Shown here: piece by piece, positions 12,793-25,743 of the stretch | Numbering within the stretch: the stretch's first letter is position 1 | Layout: every line of letters starts with the position of its first letter | Notes under the pieces: generated by a model | What the model was told of the DNA's origin: nothing | What the model saw: only the letters and a program-made list of their open reading frames with translations | Database searches by the model: none | Made by a program: the position numbers and the translations under genes | Origin: Vitis vinifera | Lineage: Eukaryota > Streptophyta > Magnoliopsida > Vitales > Vitaceae | NCBI RefSeq assembly: GCF_030704535.1 | Contig: NC_081817.1 | Location: 7,074,001-7,138,000 of the forward strand | Direction: 5' to 3' | DNA length: 64,000 nt

Positions 12793-13123
12793 GGGTCTAT
12801 TTGGCAATTGTTTTTCAAAACAATTTTCTATCCTCTAAAATAAAAAACCTAGAAACTTGTTTGGCAATTAAAAACCGTTTTCTATGTTCTATTTATTTTA
12901 GTTGTTTTTGTTATCTTCACTTGTTTTAAAAAATAATTGTACAAACATTTATAATGATCCCTATAAATAAAACACCACATATTAAAATTATTTTAAAAAT
13001 ATATTTTAAAATACTAAAATCAAGTTAAAAATATTTTAGGTTTTCAAATAGATTTTTGTTTTACAAAATATCATAAAATAATTTTTAAAAACTATTTTTT
13101 AAAACGATTATCAAACAGACGCT
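12793..13123. mobile_element. MITE, about 331 bp, with imperfect terminal inverted repeats
   Basis: The left end GGGTCTATTTGGCAATTG matches, with a few mismatches, the reverse complement of the right end (AGCGTCTGTTTGATAATCG). Both ends continue into a related GTTTT/AAAAC-rich segment. The interior is very AT-rich and non-coding. The flanks share AAATAT. This looks like a non-autonomous DNA transposon of the widespread plant kind whose ends read roughly TGTTTGG-AA-GTTTT. The superfamily is not settled by the sequence. Confidence 0.5.
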
Positions 13124-14706
13124 AAATATTTTGTGATAGCATTCAATAGTATCAATTATCTTTTGGGTTAGTAGATCTGAAATTTATTCTTCACAACTCC
13201 ATAAAATTGAGATCCCACCTTCTAATATCCACTAAAAAAAATATCATACTTGATCTATAAATAATTCTTTTAATATTCTTAAGCCTAATAATTAACTTAG
13301 CCCTAATAAATTTAATGCAAGTCATGTATCATGGAACATCTCTCCTCTATCGTTTCCATATATTTATCTTTTAAATAATCTAGTTGTTTAATCATTAATG
13401 TGTTTAACCTATTGATAAATTTCCTATGATTTGCTTTTGACTTTCCTCGTACTATAATCCAAAGATCCATATAATATCTCACATCTTTCTTTTTGTTCAT
13501 GGTATGACATGTAATCATCTGAAATTTACAATCAAAACCAGAAATATCATTCAAAAAATCCACACCCAGAAATGGAAAAACAAATTTTCTGACTAACCAA
13601 ACAGAAAGAGATAAAAAAAGGGAGTGGATAAAGTTAGGGTTGAGTGTGGCAAGTGAAGGTGGGAGTGAGGTGGATAGTGTGGCACCGTGGAAGAGCCAAA
13701 GCCCTCAAAAAACAAAAGCAAGCATATTACTTGCTTGTCTTTCTTGTATACAAATTTGCACTTCCGTGTTGGTCACACTCACCTATCCATCATAGAATTA
13801 ATTAATTAATAATTGGCTTTTAAATTAATAAAAACATTGCAGGCAAGTCAATGGCACAATTAAGCTTTGGCTGTTCCCTTCCTTTAGGTCATCAAATTAA
13901 ACAATCTCAAGCTCCTCTCCTCCATCACTCAACATTTTCCCAAGAAAATTATAAGTAATAGAGAAGATGTTGGTTCCACCGCCTTTGCCTCTTCATGATG
14001 TTTCCCTTTTCTGAATTATTGGATCTAAGTTCCATTATTTAGCTTATATGGGGTTTCTAGATAATTAAGACGTGATAACCAATGATTTATAGGCAAATTA
14101 ATTAAGTTAATGATGTGAAGAGATGTTGGGCATGCTTTGTTATTGGTTAAGATGTTGGTTGGTTGATTGGATTTGTGTGATTATATATCTCATGCCTGCC
14201 CTTGTCTCCTATGAATTAGTATAAGATTACTAATTACAACAAGCTACAGGTTTGGAATTATAATTAAATATGGACCTGTCTACAGTCAAGTATGTATATC
14301 TTATTTTATTTCTATGATTTTCTTCTGTTTATGCTTTTAATTTATACTATATCTGCAACATGTTCCCTCCATGCTTATCCACCTAATAGCCAAAGTCAAT
14401 ATGGCTAATCTTAATGCAAATTTTCCATAGCCATCCCTCTCTCCCTTAAATTACAATTTGTTCTAAAGAAAAACAAACAGAGAGCAATGTCTCTTTTCTC
14501 TAAAGAAAACAATGCCTTGGACTTTGCAAAATGCCACCATGTGTTTGCAAGGCCAATTTAGAGTATTACAACAATGGAGATGAAGAGGAGGATGTGAAAC
14601 CTAACAAGAGAGGGCCAAATGTTAGATAAATGAATGAAATTGATCATCAACTATATATAGGAATGAATAAGGAACCATCTTGATCAAAGACTTGATGGAT
14701 TTCTCA
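13124..14706. other. Intergenic stretch, no supported gene
   Basis: AT-rich DNA with no recognisable coding exon. A minus-strand ORF at 13312-13563 has no known motif and is AT-rich in composition. The last 200-300 bases are likely the 3' UTR of the minus-strand SKS gene that ends at 14707. Confidence 0.5.
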
Positions 14707-17203
14707 TCACCATGGTGTTTGTCCAAATGCCGCATTAGCCGGTACTGGTGCCGCTGGCGGTACTGGTGCCGCTGGTGGCCCTGATGGTGAGCTGGCCGGA
14801 GCTGAAGTTTCAAACTTTCCTGTAAACAGCCAACCAAAGATATAGCTTAAGGCGAGGGAATTGACTAGCATATGGTAAAGAAAAAGATGTAGATAGGTAC
14901 TGACCACATAGGAGGATATTTTCCGGTGGTGGGCGCTCCTTGGCGGGGTTGGGATCTGGGTCATAAACCCTGACGTAGAGCTCTTGGCCCAGGTACCAAT
15001 TCTTCAAGTTCTGTGATCTCAAGTTCCACATTCCTGGGTTGTCAAGGAATGCATAAACTGCAGTCCATCCTCCAGGGTACACCTGACCATATATTTTCAC
15101 TGTAAGCACCTTTCTGATCTCTATGGATTGAGAGAGGAGTCACATACGTTAAGGGAGAGATGGCAAACCTGCGTGGTGGAGCGGACAACAGGGTCCAGAA
15201 GGTTGTAAGTTGAGCGCAGTTCAGGCTGCCAATCCCCATCTCCGAAGCTGAAGATCAAAGATTAGAACACAATATGAGCTTAATAGTCATGCATGGAATT
15301 TTGTATTATTCTTTTCTGTTTTGATTTCTCTTGTCATTGACCAAACAAGGGCACTGATGAAGCTTACCCAACAACATAGAAGCCGAACCCATCCAAATGC
15401 CAAGCATCCATGACATCTAAATCATTCTTGAACACGAGTTCTATCCACCCTTTGTGGTTCCCGGTGGAAACGAAGACTCCATATTCAGCAGCATCTTTCA
15501 CGGACTGAACTGGGAATTGATCCAGCTGGTACACGTCAGACCCATTAGCAAACTGATCAGCCAGCTTTAATGGTGTGTCCAGGGTGAGGTATGACACATT
15601 GTTGACCACATAGCGTGGTAAGCCACTGATGTTGGCCATTGATGCATGAAGGATGAAGGTTTGCGAGAGTGTCACATTGGATACATTGAATGTTCCTTGT
15701 GGGTTAGGCCTTGCTGCACCAGCAGTCATATTCCATCTACTCGGAAAGCAAATGCACTGTTAGTTCTGAAGGATATGAGTACTGCATGCTCTGATCAGTT
15801 GAATTCTGTATGTAAAGTGAATAAAACTTCATTTACCTAATGGATTTAGCTTGATCCACCGAAAATGCTCGGTCAAATGGATCAGGGCCACTTGGCAAAG
15901 GACCACTTACTGGTGTGTTGGAGTTGGCATAGTGTAGTACCCCTTTACCCACAAGGCTGCTGTTATCTGTAGTGCTGAGCATTTTAGGAGTTGCTACAAT
16001 GTAATAGTCTGCTTCCTTTTGATTGGCAGTGACAAGAACCGAGTAGGACTGGCCTACATGGACATCAAGAGAATCCAATGTAATCTGCTGGGTGTAAGAC
16101 CCTTCTGTTTCAACCACAACCATTTGATGGTTCTGAATCCTGAAATTGAAACTCAACTCGTTTCCCACGTTTGATATCCTGAACCGGTATGTCTTCCCTG
16201 CATAAAATACAATCAGAGGAAATGGTAACTTAACAGAAACCATACTACCCCCCATGGCCCTATTTCCAGAATCTGAAAGTTGATTGCATTAATGATCCCT
16301 TCTTACATTGTGACACAGTGAAGGATTCATAGTTGACTATCCCCGGGTACCCATAAGGGCCTTTGCCATTCATTAGAACAAAATCAGGAAGATTAAGGTG
16401 TCCTGGCGTATTGTTGGACTGTATGAGCGACCTGGCATCCTGTTAAATGATGTAATTAGCAGTGACCAACTCATCAAAGTACTTGGAAACCTATACTAAA
16501 TGCCAAGTGCAACAATCACCTTGTAGCTGGTGTACGACCAATCACCAATGAGAAGATCAAACTCTGCTTCTGGCTTAGGGAAGGGAACATTGATCACAAT
16601 ACGATTGTTGACTCGAATAGGCCCGAATCCTCCCGCAGCCTTTTGGAAGTTGATGGAGGGGAAGTAGAAGAAAGTGCCAATTTGGTCCTTGGTCTGAAAT
16701 ACATAAGTCCAGTTCTTACCAGGTTGGATTGGGCAGTTTGTGCCAGACACCCCATCTTGCCAAGAGTTTAGCCTCTGCTGTATGCCATTCCTGCAACACC
16801 ACACACACCAACACTTTAGTTCCTTGAGCCCTTCCTTGATCAAGCAAATTAAAGTATGCAGCACCATGTCAGGAGCAGGGGTTCATCCAAATTGTTGAAG
16901 ACGTTCACATGGATGAAATCATTGGTGGAGGCATTGACGAGGGGTCCAGGGAACATCCCATTAATCGTTATAACCTGTTACACACAGCCATCATCTTCTT
17001 GAAGTTAGATTTTCATGCACAGAAACCATGAGCATATGTGAATGATTAGCACGTACAGGTTGCTGAAGAATAGTGGGATTGATGGTGGTGTCAATGGCAA
17101 CATTCCATTCTAGATAGATATCAACGCCATTGGCTCCAACTACGAAGACTGCAAGCAATGCTGTGCAGGCAATCAACCACCTATGGTGGCCAGAAAAGGT
17201 CAT
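14707..17203 (-). CDS. SKS: SKU5-similar (SKS) multicopper-oxidase-like protein, nine exons
   Basis: A secreted cell-wall or plasma-membrane protein related to L-ascorbate oxidase and to the pollen proteins NTP303/Bp10. Minus-strand exons are 17203-17057, 16974-16865, 16790-16520, 16439-16307, 16197-15837, 15736-15368, 15247-15169, 15082-14905 and 14819-14707. Phases all join, giving 586 residues. Residues 1-26 form a signal peptide ending ...VVGANG. Three cupredoxin domains follow. Where true oxidases have copper-binding histidines, this protein has WNGIQQR, FFYFPSI and WHLDGFGFYVVG, so most ligands are lost, as is typical of SKS proteins; catalysis is unlikely. Many N-x-T/S sites are present. 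The last exon encodes a Pro/Ala-rich tail. Pollen-tube or directional cell-growth roles are known for the family; expression cannot be read here. Confidence 0.92.
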
Positions 17204-18951
17204 TGTAGCTGCTGATGAAGTGTGATGGGCTCTTTCTTTCGCCCCTTGTTTGACTCCAGGAGATGCAATGGCCTAAATGGATGTATTAATATGGCAGGGG
17301 AGAGAGCAAGAAGGTGGAGTATCCTAAGAAAATGTTGGAAAAGGCCAAGAAGAATAGGCAACGGGACGTTGGTTCCAAGTTCCTTTATTGACAGTGAAGA
17401 GCTGTAATGCCGTTTGGGTGAAGCAAGCCCGCTGGCTAGTATAGAAAAATCCCCTTGTTTTGTTCAAACGACATGGTCTAATTTACTCCGGCTAGGGCAT
17501 GTATGCTGCATTCTGTCATGTGCATAATACAGGTCTGACCAGTTCCTTATGTTGCAGTTGACAAGTGATATCTGTTTGTTGTCTAGGAACAGATTGTGAG
17601 GCAATTCTATTGATCCAGTTAGATCACCTTGCAGCATTTTGTTTTGGTATATTGAAATGGTCTTACATGATATGATCCTGCACTCAACCACTCGACAAGC
17701 TGAACTGGTATAGTCTCTTGAAGGTTTTAGTGTAAGCCTTAGTTGAAACATCATTTTACCTCTTGGGTCCATACTCTATAAATAGGGAAAGATTTGCTAG
17801 TCTCCCATGACAATAAGAGTAAAGATACCGAGCATTCTATCAGAACAGTCATTCCTTTGCACTCGATGAGGGTGCAAGAATATCCTGAAAGATGAAAGCA
17901 TAGATTTTATGGTTGATTCAGAAAATGGAGAAAAATGGGTGTGGGAATGATCCAAACACTAAGGTGTACATGTTGAGCTCGGTGGTGCTCCTTATGCTCA
18001 TTTTGCAGACACAAACTTGATGACAAGCATATTCAACTTTTATTACAAGAAAAAAAATTCAAATTCTTTTTTTTTTTTTTTGTATGACCCAGAAAAGAAA
18101 AATAAAACTGTGCACTTAAAGGCATCATCCAAATAAATAATTGAGCTTTGAACCCCATCTCATATCCCCTTGGCTCCTTTGCATGTCTCCAAGAAATGTG
18201 GAGAGAAGCCCTGCTACTTTTAAACCACTATTTCCAGTACCAGGTTAGTTTTTGAATCTACTCAAAACTTCAGGTTGCATTCACACCTGTCACATTTTCT
18301 CCATTTTCTAATCTTCACCTGCTATGAGCTTTGTAATCATCTCAGCTCACATCTTATTTTCCCTTCTGATTTTACAACCAGTACCAACTCTAGAATCATG
18401 TTGTAGATGAATTTGCAGCTACTGATTTGCATCTTGTTAGAGATCTATCAGATAAATAGCACCAACCAAGAATGTCAGCATAAAACTATTAATTAGAAGC
18501 ATGTAGGTCCAGAGAATAGAATACAAACATCAAACAAATTCTTGTTTCAAGGCATGGTCTATACATCTCATGTTTTGGACACATATGCTACAAGTCACTT
18601 CGGATACAAAACATTTTTCACTGGTTTTTTCTGTACCTACCCAAAGTCATTCTAACGGCAGCACCTCCTTGGGAGAAGATACAAACAAATAAAAGAAACA
18701 GATTCACATAAACGAGTCATTACATAAACCCAATAACTCATCTCCCTGGCTGCAAAGTATTCTCCCAAATCCTAATAGCTAGAAACCAAAAAATAAAGGC
18801 TCAAAATAAGATTTATGAACTATTGTTGCCATCTACACCAAGTTATCATGAATGGTGTCAGAAGGATCTGATATTCGACTGCCATTATTGCTAATGCCTA
18901 GGGATTTCTGAGCTGTAGTTTTAATTCTACCTCTATTTCAAAGCATTTTGA
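17204..18951. other. Intergenic: SKS upstream region and Rab 3' flank
   Basis: The start of both sequences on the minus strand falls here: the promoter and leader of the SKS gene near 17204-17500, and the 3' UTR of the Rab gene just below 18952. An ORF at 17464-17772 (-) has no recognisable motif. No RNA gene was seen. Confidence 0.5.
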
Positions 18952-21900
18952 TTAAAAGCAACAACTGCGAGGAGATTCCTGGTATAATTCTTTCTGCATC
19001 AATGTTTGTCTCTCCACCACTCGTGATCCTTGTTCCAATAAACTGGGTACTTGCAGTATCTGAAAGCTAATGTAAACTGGTCAGAGCATGTACAAAGTAG
19101 TAAATAAGATAGAAAACTATAACACTATATTGACTACATTTCTTATTTCGTGAAAAGCATGATGGGAACAATCCTAATATTTTTCTTATAACAGTATTCT
19201 AAAATTAGTAGGTAAAACCATAAACATCGCAGGTGAGTTGCATTTCATTGGAACACAATATAAAAGTTTCCCATTATAAAGGCCTCCATCAAGTTATGTT
19301 TGAGAATTCAGTAACATCTTAAAATTTCAGTTCAATAACATTCAACTAATTGTCTCCACCTTTGTCATGTTAATTTGGTGTTTTGTACTCCATACCATAT
19401 TTTACACAATCAGCCCCATTCCCAGAGGAAGCAAGGTTGTTGTGGCCATACAGGCAAAGCAAATTTAATAGTTACAGCTTATTAACAGAAACATTATTTT
19501 ATTGAACTTTGATGGCATATCAATTATCCAGGAACAAACATGAAATACAAGCCTGTTAAGAAACGTAATAGTCCATGGATTACATGGAGTGGTATACAAA
19601 TTCCACTATGCTTTAGTTGAACAAATGAAGCCAGATAAATAATAAAATTCAGTTCTCTTCAACTTCAATGGGTTTGACTGGAGTAACAATAGTCAAGTTT
19701 TGGTGGTAGACAGAAATGATTAAGACATTCAAGCTTCAAGACCTTTAAAGCAGCATGCAGGGAACAATCCCTTTGTCAATTTGGTAAAAACAGAACTTCT
19801 GTGTGTACTTGGAACCAAATTCAGGAATTTTGCAATAAAACTAATGTTCACAGTAGTTTAGTATTTTATAATTTGCTTGGGCATCTTTGTGTAAGTGGCT
19901 TCAAGGGTGCTTAAAAGGACCATCTCAGAAGTTGCAAACAAAGTACATCCTTGAAATCACACTGAGAATTGGATGCTCTTCCATGCAAATAATGTAATTA
20001 GAATCAAAATTATTCACTAAACAAATTCCCTTTTTTTTTCCTTTGGAAACACTAGTAAAGCCACTCGAAAATTGTTAGAGTATGATATACATTATTGATC
20101 CAAATCCTACGAGCATAAGCTTTTAGAAAAATTGGTCGTTTAACATGGTATTAGAGCTTTATTTGGCAGGTCATGTGTTCAAACCTCACTGCATATTTAT
20201 TTACCCAATTTATTAAGCCCACATATAAGTCCAAAAGAGGTTGACTGTGGTTGTTTGCTTACAGACCTGTGTGTTTTTCCCACATGTGGGTATGGGGGCC
20301 ACACATGAGGGAGGGTGTTAAAGAAAATGATAAACATTGTTTACCCAAATCTTACCAGCTTAAAGTGTTTAGGAAATTTGTTTGTTTAACAATAATATTA
20401 TTAGTTAGAGCATGCACTCCAAACAAAACCTCAAGAATCACTGAGCCTAACAGACTACTAGAATACCCTAGATTCAGGATGATAGATGAGGAAAAGCTTG
20501 TTTTTTCAGAGAGATACCTTTAAGGTGAGCTCTTTAAAGCATTGCTGCACATTCTCTCTAGTTTTCGCACTGCATTCAAGAAATGAACATTTATGCTCCT
20601 GTGCGAGGGACATTCCTTCTTCTCTAGTAACAGCCCTTTCACAATCCTGAAAATTGTTCATTTGTAGTCAAAATAAGGTACTTAGATTCTTTAAAAGAAA
20701 ATGCAACAATGCAATAAGGAAACAAAACCATGAAGCTTACATCTGCTTTGAGAGAACTAAAATTAACAACCAGGAATCTTATTTCCATAAAATATGATAT
20801 TGAACATGAATAAGTTCTTCATGGCACTACTAGTCCTCTGTATGAGTGTAGGTGGGTGATTGTTGTCTGCATTTTTCCTTTGGGTAGTGGTGGTGGGGAG
20901 CCAAAATGGTTTGTTTACGAAAAGATAGCAAGACCATACAACTTACCCTATCAACTTTATTGCCAACTAGAAATTTGATGCACTCATGATTAGTGGAGTA
21001 GAGCTCTACTTCCTTTGCCCAAACATCCAACAAGTTTGTGAAGGATTCTCGCCTTGTTACATCATAAACTAAAATGAAAGTTAAATTTCAAAATAAGTAC
21101 TCAATTAACCAAAGTTGAATTGTAATGCTAGCTAAAGCAAAATATCAGAGTAAAAAAAAAAAAAAGGAATGAGCTAAGTATCTCATTAAAAAAAATAAAA
21201 TAAAAAAAAAAATAATGAAATTAGAGAACTAAATAGACATATTCATAAGCCAGCAGCTTGGGTGTTGTATGGTACACTTTTTTTGCTTTAACAAATCAGC
21301 ATGTAAAGGAGGGAAAGGGAGAAAGATCTGAAAATTTTGCCTGATATGTCTCTTGGAACTTGAACATGCTGGACATATAACTATATGTTGAAATAGAACA
21401 TGAGGTCACCCAACAAGAATGCAATGGTCACATGCCACAAAAGAAATATACCAGCATTGATATAGAAGCATTTTCTACTACATTCTTGCATAGACCAACT
21501 TATAGAATTGATCTCCATTGGGGACTGATAATTAAATTACTGCATTACAGATGATTAAAGTACCAGCTAAAGCTTGAGAGAGAGAGAAAGATTAACTGTT
21601 CAGGCAGTCAACATTCACCTGATGGCATCAGTCTGATACACATTGGAGGCCCATATCCAAACAACTTGAAAGTTTTTAGGAAAGTAAGTAGCTTAACATA
21701 TCATTAGAGGTATGATTAACTAGAGGTCTCAAGTTTTGCTTTTAACCCCATATCCTACTATTATCCTGATATGATATACATTAACTGCTTATTTGTCTCT
21801 CCATGTGAGGATATCCCTGTATAATATACATTATTCTAATTTGATATATATTATGGGTCTATTTCCTCACTACTAATTTGCCTCTCCATACTCAGATATC

Positions 21901-24900
21901 CTACCATGATATAGATTATGGGTCCATTTTCTAACTGTTAATTAGAATCAGCACTGGAGTTAGTAATCTATATTATTGACTAGTTAGGAAACTGCAATTG
22001 AACATCATTATTCACAAGATACTCTCTCTACTCCCATTTCTTCAATCTTCTTTTCTCTGCCCCTTTTCTTTCCCTCACTTCAGCCTTAAGAAAACATAAT
22101 CAGTTTTGTTCATTTTATCTTCTTCAGATAAGTTCAGCATTAATGTGTCCCAAAACCATTATTCCACAACTCATCAGTATGATTAAATTAATAGACAGTT
22201 TTGTCCTTCAGATTTATCTCTAAAATACAATTTTTGCCTCCACTGTCTTTTTCCTTTTCTTTTAATACATGGCTCAAACTTTACCACTTAATCAAAAATA
22301 GTTCCTGTGGGTTGTTATATAAGTTTGTTTTACACAAGAGTACATGGTATGACCCCATATTTCAATATTTCCAAGGCCAATGGAGAACATGAATATTGCC
22401 TGCTGCATATGAGGCTTATTACAAACACAACTATTGTATTATTGCTTCTAGAAATTCTAATTCAATAATTCCTCATGCTTTCATTATGCTTAACTAAAGG
22501 TAATTCTGCTATTTATAGATTTAACAATTCCAGATTAGAGATGATAATGAATGGAAAATAAGTGATGTGATGTTGAACTGTAGATACTTTTATCCAGTAA
22601 AAGAAATGAGCGCTTCCGACACTCTAGTTGTGATCCACATGGGCCTTTCTCACATTTCCTTATGAAATTCCAAAATCAATCCTCAATATTGTTTCAAACC
22701 ATGAAATGAGTATAAAAAACGCATCCATGAATAAATTTCATTGCTCTACCCATCAAACAAGAAAATTATAATCCATTTCTTTTCTATGAATAAAAATGAA
22801 GGTGAGCTGCAAGTTCATCCTAGTAAGATAGCGGTAGTGCAATTAGGGTAAGTTGTACAATCAACTCAAACAAATCTTAGTTTATGCATGTCCAGAAAAT
22901 TATGACTTCATATAGGTCTGCAACACAAGTACAAGAAACAAGTAAGATGAAGAGAGAGCTCCAGGTTTCCTTATTTTTATCCTTTCAACATCAATAAAAC
23001 AGAGTCTATGTCAATATGGCAGAAGAAAACTTCCAATACATGGCATAAAAGCCATTCGAATGGCAACATTGCTATCACATCGATTGGGCCCTTGAGGCTT
23101 TTGAGGACTTAGATCAGGTGGCAAGGGGTTGGGGTGGAGATGGAGTAAATTCCATGTTGATTCATGTAACAGAAAATGAAAAAGGAAATAAAGCACTGAC
23201 AACAAAAACCTACAGAAAAAGGCTGCCGTGACAGACTGGCATCCACATGGCCATATTTGCATAGAATTTTAGGATTTTGCAATCTCATATAAAGCAGTAG
23301 AAACCATGTTACTGTCCTTGTCACTTGGATTAATTAAACATATGACAAATGGAAAGTGTATGAAGGAATCTAAGTAGCTCAAGGAACATCATGAAGAGGT
23401 GGAATATGAATTTGGAGAACAAAAAGTTTGCTTATGTAGTGAGCCAATCTATAAAAGGAAGAAAAAGAAGAAGAAGAACAAGAACAAGAACAAGAACAAG
23501 AAGAAAAGGTTAGAATATGCTATGACATACCTAGAATAATGCCATGTGCACCTCTATAATAAGAGTTTGTCAATGTTCCAAACCTCTCCTGTCCAGCTGC
23601 AACCAAAAAGGAATATTGTTGTCAAACAAATTGAATTGTCTTTAAAAAATGCACAAATGTCACCTTCGCTAGTTCCCAATTATGCTATGTTTCTACAGGT
23701 ATTATAATGAGATTTCAAGCTTTCATTCCAAATCAAATCCTGCAAAGAGGGGTGACACTCCTTTACGGGGCACAAACGTTTCCATAATCTTTCATATTTT
23801 GCCATTCCAAGTTAAATTTCTTTTAAGAGCAAAGCATTACAACTTTTTTTTCCTTCCCCAACAGCATATAAACTATCCCATTTTTAATCCATAGTTCTGC
23901 TGCATGAGATAAACTGCCACTGAGGTAGCAGTAGTTCACATAACCTCCTAAAGACAACCGAGAAACATTCTTATTCTTTCTCCATAATCTAAACTTCAAT
24001 AATGGAGCAAAGAAAATTTTCAACCATAAACGAGGCAACTATAACCACCAAAATGTGATTAAAAAAAAAGGTTAGCAAAAACATCTGGAGGAAAATCCCT
24101 AGGAATCCAATGAAGTTGGTAGTTGAAACACAAGTACAGCTCCTTAGTTGTTACTTATTACCTGTGTCCCAGATTGTAAGCTTCAATCTTTTCCCACCAA
24201 TTGTGAGCAGCATAATCTTGAAATCAACTCCTGCACGCAATTAAAGCAGCACCTAACATATATCAGACAGAAAAAACTGAAGTTGGTGAAGCCCATGAGA
24301 AGAAAATGAGTTTAGTATTGCTAATTTAATTTAGAAGCCATTCATGATATAGTGCATATTTTAGCAGCACTGCTGAAATTATAACTCAGAAGGCTACAAG
24401 CCCAAAACCATGAAAGAAAATGTATATCTTAAGGTTCAAAACTTTCCTTGAAGTTCAAGCATCAGGCAGGTAAAATATCTAGTTGCTGACAGAACAAGGA
24501 TTAAAACTAAGTTACCTACTCTACAGGTGCAGAACTCCAACATATAATTTATGGAGTCCAGAGTGTTTTATCTGTTCCACCAACTTATTTCCTAACTCCC
24601 TTCACATCAGCTTACAAATGCCAACTTTGACCTTCTGAAATTATTTGAATAGGCCCCTGTTTCTTTTCATCAAAAATTATATTGGATAACTAGCCCATCC
24701 AGAATAGGAGACCCCAAATCTAGAGTGATTTTTGAAAGAGAGCATCAAGAGAAGCTAATGCATATTGATGGCATTATGCCTATCAATTTGGTGCACTAAC
24801 CAGTCTCGGTGTATGCAGAGCTTATGTCATCCCTCAGTTAACCCAATTTGGCAACCAGGCTATGATTGAAGACATAACTCAAACACTTGGAGCTAAAATC

Positions 24901-25743
24901 AGGACTTCAAAAAAAGATCAAGAGAATCACGTTTCTCAGGAACAAATAACACATCGTCATATCTCTGGTGGCCTCACCGCAACCTTCTCTTCCACATTGG
25001 GGTTTGGCATACTGGGTTGCCTCATAAGAGGATCAACCCTTCAAACAACATAAAACAACTTCATCGGTCATTTTCCTTTTCCCCACATTTCCCCTTTTCC
25101 TTTCTGTTGGATGATAAATTTGAGTGTTCCACACTAGTTCTAGTGTTGGATAACCAAATGAAAGAATGGCTAACAAATCAATAATAACTATGGGAATCCC
25201 CAATTACAAACACCAAAGACTAAGAGCCGTCATACAAGCAACCACCCACCCACCATCCTATTTAGATCTTTCCTGAATCAAACCCACAAGAAACAGCAAA
25301 TGGGTCTTCCACTAACAGACAGAATTTACAATCTAACATACAAACTTCGTTTTTAAATTCAATTTACACCCACCCAAAAACAAGTATGAAAACAAATAAA
25401 TAAATAAAGAAGAAAACAAAAACAAAACTATGTTAAACGCCTGGAAGGTCCTAGAACATGAAGAGCAAGTAAAAAAACAGAGAAAGTTTCTGAACGTAAA
25501 ACCGGGGTTGAATTATAAGTACAGCTGGCATGAGCCAAGAAGCAGATATGGAAAAGCCTGAGACAAATAAAGAGAGAGAGAGGAAAGAGGAGTTGTACCA
25601 ATGGTGGGGGAAAGATCATGGACAGAGCCGGAGATAAAGCTAAGGAGAAGACTGCTCTTGCCAACGCCAGAATCCCCAATCAACAAGATCTTGAAAGAGC
25701 AATCATAACTGTTTTTACCTCTACCCAAGGAAGAAGAACCCAT
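18952..25743 (-). CDS. RABC: RABC / Rab18-type small GTPase, six exons
   Basis: A membrane-traffic GTPase of the plant RABC (Rab18-like) clade. Minus-strand exons are 25743-25599, 24230-24162, 23596-23531, 21068-20947, 20646-20518 and 19059-18952, giving 212 residues, the usual length. The P-loop GDSGVGKS is at 23-30, switch I threonine at 47, WDTAGQE at 69-75, NKVD at 130-133 and ECSAK at 158-162. The protein ends Cys-Cys-Phe, a double-cysteine geranylgeranylation site near the terminus. I chose the ATG at 25743 because RABC proteins start MGSSS; an in-frame ATG three codons upstream (25752) would add only Met-Ile-His. Introns are large (up to 2.5 kb), and one holds a TRIM element. All GTP-binding motifs are intact, so the gene looks active. 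Confidence 0.93.
20073..20391 (+). mobile_element. TRIM: miniature LTR element with 73/76-bp LTRs in a Rab intron
   Basis: Two direct repeats, 20073-20145 and 20316-20391, both start TGTTA and end TTTAACA. They share the pattern GATATACATT / GATAAACATT, CCAAATC, ACGAGC / ACCAGC, AGGAAA / AGAAAA. Directly after the left copy comes TGGTATTAGAGCT, a near match to the initiator-tRNA-Met primer-binding site. Directly before the right copy is the purine tract GAGGGAGGG. The flanking pentamers are AAAAT and ATAAT, one mismatch. The element is 319 bp with no coding capacity and lies in the last intron of the minus-strand Rab gene, in the opposite orientation. Confidence 0.75.

Noticed and set aside
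23011-23324. Overlapping ORFs inside a large Rab intron
   Set aside because: No domain recognised; the intron is bounded by well-supported exons at 21068 and 23531.
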